Shown here: positions 4,615 through 6,789 of the stretch, piece by piece
Layout of the letters: every line of letters begins with the position of its first letter
Position numbering within the stretch: the first letter of the stretch is position 1
NCBI GenBank assembly: GCA_022562835.1
Contig: JADFOM010000139.1
Span: 1-6,789, forward strand
Reading direction: 5' to 3'
Length of the DNA: 6,789 nucleotides
Source of the DNA: Acidobacteriota bacterium
Lineage (GTDB): Bacteria; Actinomycetota; Acidimicrobiia; Acidimicrobiales; SHLQ01
Position numbers and translations under genes: made by a program
The notes under the pieces: model-generated
Told to the model about the DNA's origin: nothing
Databases searched by the model: none
What the model saw: only the letters and a program-made list of their open reading frames with translations

Positions 4615-6232
4615 CCTGCCCGCCGTCGGGGCGTTGCCCAACGTTCCGACCTCGGTCGATATTTATGACACGACGTTGCGCGACGGCAGTCAGCTCGAGG
4701 GGATCTCACTGACCGTCACCGACAAGCTGCGGATCGCTGAGCAGCTCGATCGACTTGGCGTGCACTACATCGAGGGCGGTTGGCCCGGGGCGAACCCCAA
4801 GGACGAGGAGTTCTTTGAACGCGCGCGCAGTGAACTGAAGTTGCGCAACAGCAAGTTCGTTGCATTTGGCTCGACCCGACGAGCCAAAGGTCGCGTAGAC
4901 GAAGATCAGACGTTGGCGAACCTGGTAGGTGCGGGCACCGAGACGGTCTGCATCGTGGGCAAAGCGTGGGACTATCACGTTACGGAGGCACTGCAGACCA
5001 GCCTCGATGAGGGCGTGGCGATGGTTGCCGATTCGATCGAATACCTCAAGGGCCGTGGACTCGAGGTGTTCTTCGACGCCGAACACTTCTTTGACGGCTA
5101 CCGCAACAACCCCGAGTTCAGCCTCCGAGTACTCGAGGCCGCTGCGACCGCTGGCGCGGACTGCCTTGTTTTGTGCGACACCAACGGCGGTTCGCTGCCG
5201 CACCAGGTCGAACAGACCGTCTCCGAGGTGGTCTCTTACGTCGACACAGCGGTCGGCGTACATCTGCACAACGACACCGGATGCGGAGTGGCCAACGCCA
5301 TGGCGGGCGTGCGCGGCGGCGCCACGCAGGTGCAGGGGACGATCAACGGCTACGGAGAGCGGGTCGGCAACTGTGACCTCGTGCCGATCATTGCGAATCT
5401 GTCCCTGAAGATGGGGATCGAGACGATCCCGTCTGAGGGCATCTTGCAGCTCACGTCGGTGTCACATCACATCGCCGAGTTGGTCAACTTCGCCGTCGAC
5501 CCCCAGCAGCCTTACGTCGGAACCTCCGCTTTTGCACACAAGGCGGGCCTGCACACGAGTGCGATCGCGCGGCGCCCCGATGCGTATGAACACGTGAGTC
5601 CAGAACACGTTGGAAACGGCACACGGTTCCTGGTTTCGGAGATGGCTGGGCGTTCGACGATCGAGCTGAAGGCTGCCGAACTCGGTCTCGACATTGCCGG
5701 CGAGGCTGTTGGAGACATCGTCGACACCCTCAAACGTCTCGAACACGAGGGATATCATTTTGAGGCAGCGGACGCTTCCTTAGAGCTGTTGATGCGTGCG
5801 GCGTCGGGCTGGGAGCACAATCTGTTCGAGGTCGAGTCGTTCAAGGTTGTGATGGGTCACCGTGGCGGTTCGAGCCGAGCATGGAACGACATGGCCGTCG
5901 AGGTTGACACCGAGGCGATCGTCAAACTTCTTGTCGACGGCGAGCGCAAGGTCGGTTTCGGCGAAGGCAACGGACCGGTCAACGCACTCGACACGGCGCT
6001 GCGAGATGTTCTGGCCCCGAAATATCCAGCGATCGGTGCTATAGCGCTAACCGATTACAAGGTGCGGGTTCTCGATACCGAACTCGGCACCGGAGCGATG
6101 ACGAGGGTGCTGTTGGACTCGACCGACGGGACCAGCGAATGGACCACTATCGGCGTATCCGAAAACATCATCGAGGCATCGTGGCAGGCGCTTGTCGACT
6201 CACTGGTCTACGGCCTGGTCCACGCCGAGTAG
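4604..6232 (+). CDS. cimA: (R)-citramalate synthase
   Basis: CimA condenses pyruvate and acetyl-CoA to (R)-citramalate, entering isoleucine synthesis without threonine deaminase. The 542-residue protein has an N-terminal DRE-TIM metallolyase barrel (about 16-290): IYDTTLRDGSQLEGIS (20-35) with Arg26 and Asp27; YIEGGWPGANPKD (55-67), a wording typical of the CimA branch and unlike actinobacterial LeuA; metal-binding His220 and His222 in GVHLHNDTGCG; GTINGYGERVGN (245-256); then a linker with AHKAGLHTSAI (311-321). The C-terminal LeuA-type regulatory domain (about 410-540) is complete; in characterised CimA it mediates feedback by isoleucine. Homocitrate synthase or isopropylmalate synthase activity cannot be excluded from sequence alone. 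The ATG at 4604 lies within the end of ilvE (11-base overlap), with AAGGA 11 bases upstream, implying translational coupling; an ATG 19 codons earlier would overlap ilvE more and adds unrelated residues. Confidence 0.92.
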   Translation: MPADLPAVGALPNVPTSVDIYDTTLRDGSQLEGISLTVTDKLRIAEQLDRLGVHYIEGGWPGANPKDEEFFERARSELKLRNSKFVAFGSTRRAKGRVDEDQTLANLVGAGTETVCIVGKAWDYHVTEALQTSLDEGVAMVADSIEYLKGRGLEVFFDAEHFFDGYRNNPEFSLRVLEAAATAGADCLVLCDTNGGSLPHQVEQTVSEVVSYVDTAVGVHLHNDTGCGVANAMAGVRGGATQVQGTINGYGERVGNCDLVPIIANLSLKMGIETIPSEGILQLTSVSHHIAELVNFAVDPQQPYVGTSAFAHKAGLHTSAIARRPDAYEHVSPEHVGNGTRFLVSEMAGRSTIELKAAELGLDIAGEAVGDIVDTLKRLEHEGYHFEAADASLELLMRAASGWEHNLFEVESFKVVMGHRGGSSRAWNDMAVEVDTEAIVKLLVDGERKVGFGEGNGPVNALDTALRDVLAPKYPAIGAIALTDYKVRVLDTELGTGAMTRVLLDSTDGTSEWTTIGVSENIIEASWQALVDSLVYGLVHAE

Positions 6233-6245
6233 TTCGCGAGCGAGC

Positions 6246-6258
6246 GGTGTCAGACACC
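6246..6258. other. Small hairpin in the convergent cimA / acyl-CoA dehydrogenase gap
   Basis: GGTGTC-A-GACACC is a perfect inverted repeat (GGTGT stem, CAG loop, ACACC as RNA) in the 35-base gap between two convergent genes. Being symmetric it could act on either transcript, but there is no T tract on either side, so a terminator role is weakly supported. Confidence 0.3.
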
Positions 6259-6267
6259 AAGCACGAA

Positions 6268-6789
6268 TTACAGGCCGATTCGTTGGGCGAGCAGCTCACG
6301 GTGATAGGTCGGATCGCCGAACAACAGCTCGGAGCTCTTGGCACGCTTGAAGTAAAGGTGTGCTGGGTGTTCCCAAGTGAAGCCGATACCGCCGTGGATC
6401 TGAATGTTCTCGGCCGACGCGTGGAAATACGCTTCGGAGCAGTAGGCCTTGGCAAGACTGGCGACAGAAGGCAGCTCGTCATTGAGTTCCGCTGCGCACC
6501 AGCCGGCGTAGTACGCGGCTGACTTGGCTGACTCGACCTCGAGCAGCATGTCGGCGCACTTGTGCTTGATCGCTTGGAACGAGCCGATCGGGCGACCGAA
6601 CTGAACGCGGACCTTGGCGTATTCGACGGACATGTCGAGGCACATCTGGGCGCCGCCGACCTGTTCGGCCGCAAGGCCCACAGCGGCGAGATCGAGTACT
6701 CGTTCGAGCACCGTCCAGCCCTCACCTTCGGTGCCGATCAGTGTTGCCTCGACGTCGGCAAACTCGAGCTTGGCCTGCTTGCGCGTTTG
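6268..6789 (-). CDS. Acyl-CoA dehydrogenase, C-terminal part (5' end outside window)
   Basis: The frame is open to the window edge, giving 173 C-terminal residues. Acyl-CoA dehydrogenases oxidise acyl-CoA to trans-2-enoyl-CoA with FAD, passing electrons to ETF or another acceptor. Visible: part of the middle beta-domain (LEFADVEATLIGTEGEGW), the C-terminal helical bundle (about 27-170), RVQFGRPIGSFQAIKH (61-76) with the FAD-contacting Arg and Gln, and IHGGIGFTWEHPAHLYFKRA (131-150). Where medium-chain enzymes have the catalytic Glu before Gly (YEG), this protein reads LFGDP, with Phe157 of the fragment. The base may lie elsewhere, as in isovaleryl-CoA dehydrogenase, or be supplied by a partner subunit, as in heteromeric actinobacterial FadE enzymes. 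An internal GTG at 6709-6711 is not the start, since 26 upstream codons are clearly family-like. It converges on cimA and probably belongs to a separate lipid or steroid catabolism locus. Substrate unknown. Confidence 0.9.
   Translation of the reverse strand, partial: QTRKQAKLEFADVEATLIGTEGEGWTVLERVLDLAAVGLAAEQVGGAQMCLDMSVEYAKVRVQFGRPIGSFQAIKHKCADMLLEVESAKSAAYYAGWCAAELNDELPSVASLAKAYCSEAYFHASAENIQIHGGIGFTWEHPAHLYFKRAKSSELLFGDPTYHRELLAQRIGL

Noticed and set aside
4706..5269. Minus-strand reading frame inside cimA
   Set aside because: It is antisense to the conserved barrel domain of CimA and has no features of its own.

Overview
The window reads as chromosomal DNA of a moderately high-GC actinobacterium. 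The short LeuB closely follows the mycobacterial/actinobacterial type, a lipoprotein carries the common AAAC-GDDD start of actinobacterial lipoproteins, and two -10-like TAnnnT boxes lie 7-8 bases before ATG codons, as in leaderless actinobacterial transcripts. A class such as Acidimicrobiia is possible, but that is a guess from overall flavour. No mobile element, CRISPR array, tRNA or rRNA was seen.

Left block (1-2409, minus strand). Reading leftwards from 2409: greA (transcript-cleavage factor); a membrane-anchored cupredoxin whose axial copper ligand appears to be Gln instead of Met; a right-handed beta-helix lipoprotein with a CFPC motif; and the first 42 residues of another single-pass membrane protein with an acidic linker, which runs off the window and seems to start at a CTG overlapping the previous stop. 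Gaps are 44 and 45 bases, then an overlap, so these may form one transcription unit. The three genes after greA build a small cell-envelope, possibly copper-related, set.

Centre (2410-2659). A divergent control region lies between greA and a rightward branched-chain amino acid operon. On the plus strand it holds a -10 box, an 11-codon leader peptide MMNDPVIIVIP (2526-2561) with five Ile/Val codons in a row, a perfect 10-bp hairpin starting at the leader stop, and a GC-rich terminator with a T tract (2591-2619). A competing antiterminator pairing (2573-2581 with 2600-2607) can be drawn. This is the layout of a ribosome-mediated transcription attenuator, and it is the most interesting signal in the window.

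Right block (2660-6232, plus strand). leuB, ilvE and cimA follow, with ilvE and cimA overlapping by 11 bases. CimA makes citramalate from pyruvate and acetyl-CoA; after isomerisation (LeuCD, not in the window) LeuB yields 2-oxobutanoate, and IlvE performs the final transamination. The leader has Ile and Val codons but no Leu codon, which fits an operon aimed at isoleucine through the citramalate route.

Right edge (6268-6789, minus strand). The C-terminal 173 residues of an acyl-CoA dehydrogenase converge on cimA across a 35-base gap holding a small hairpin. Phe sits where the canonical catalytic Glu would be.
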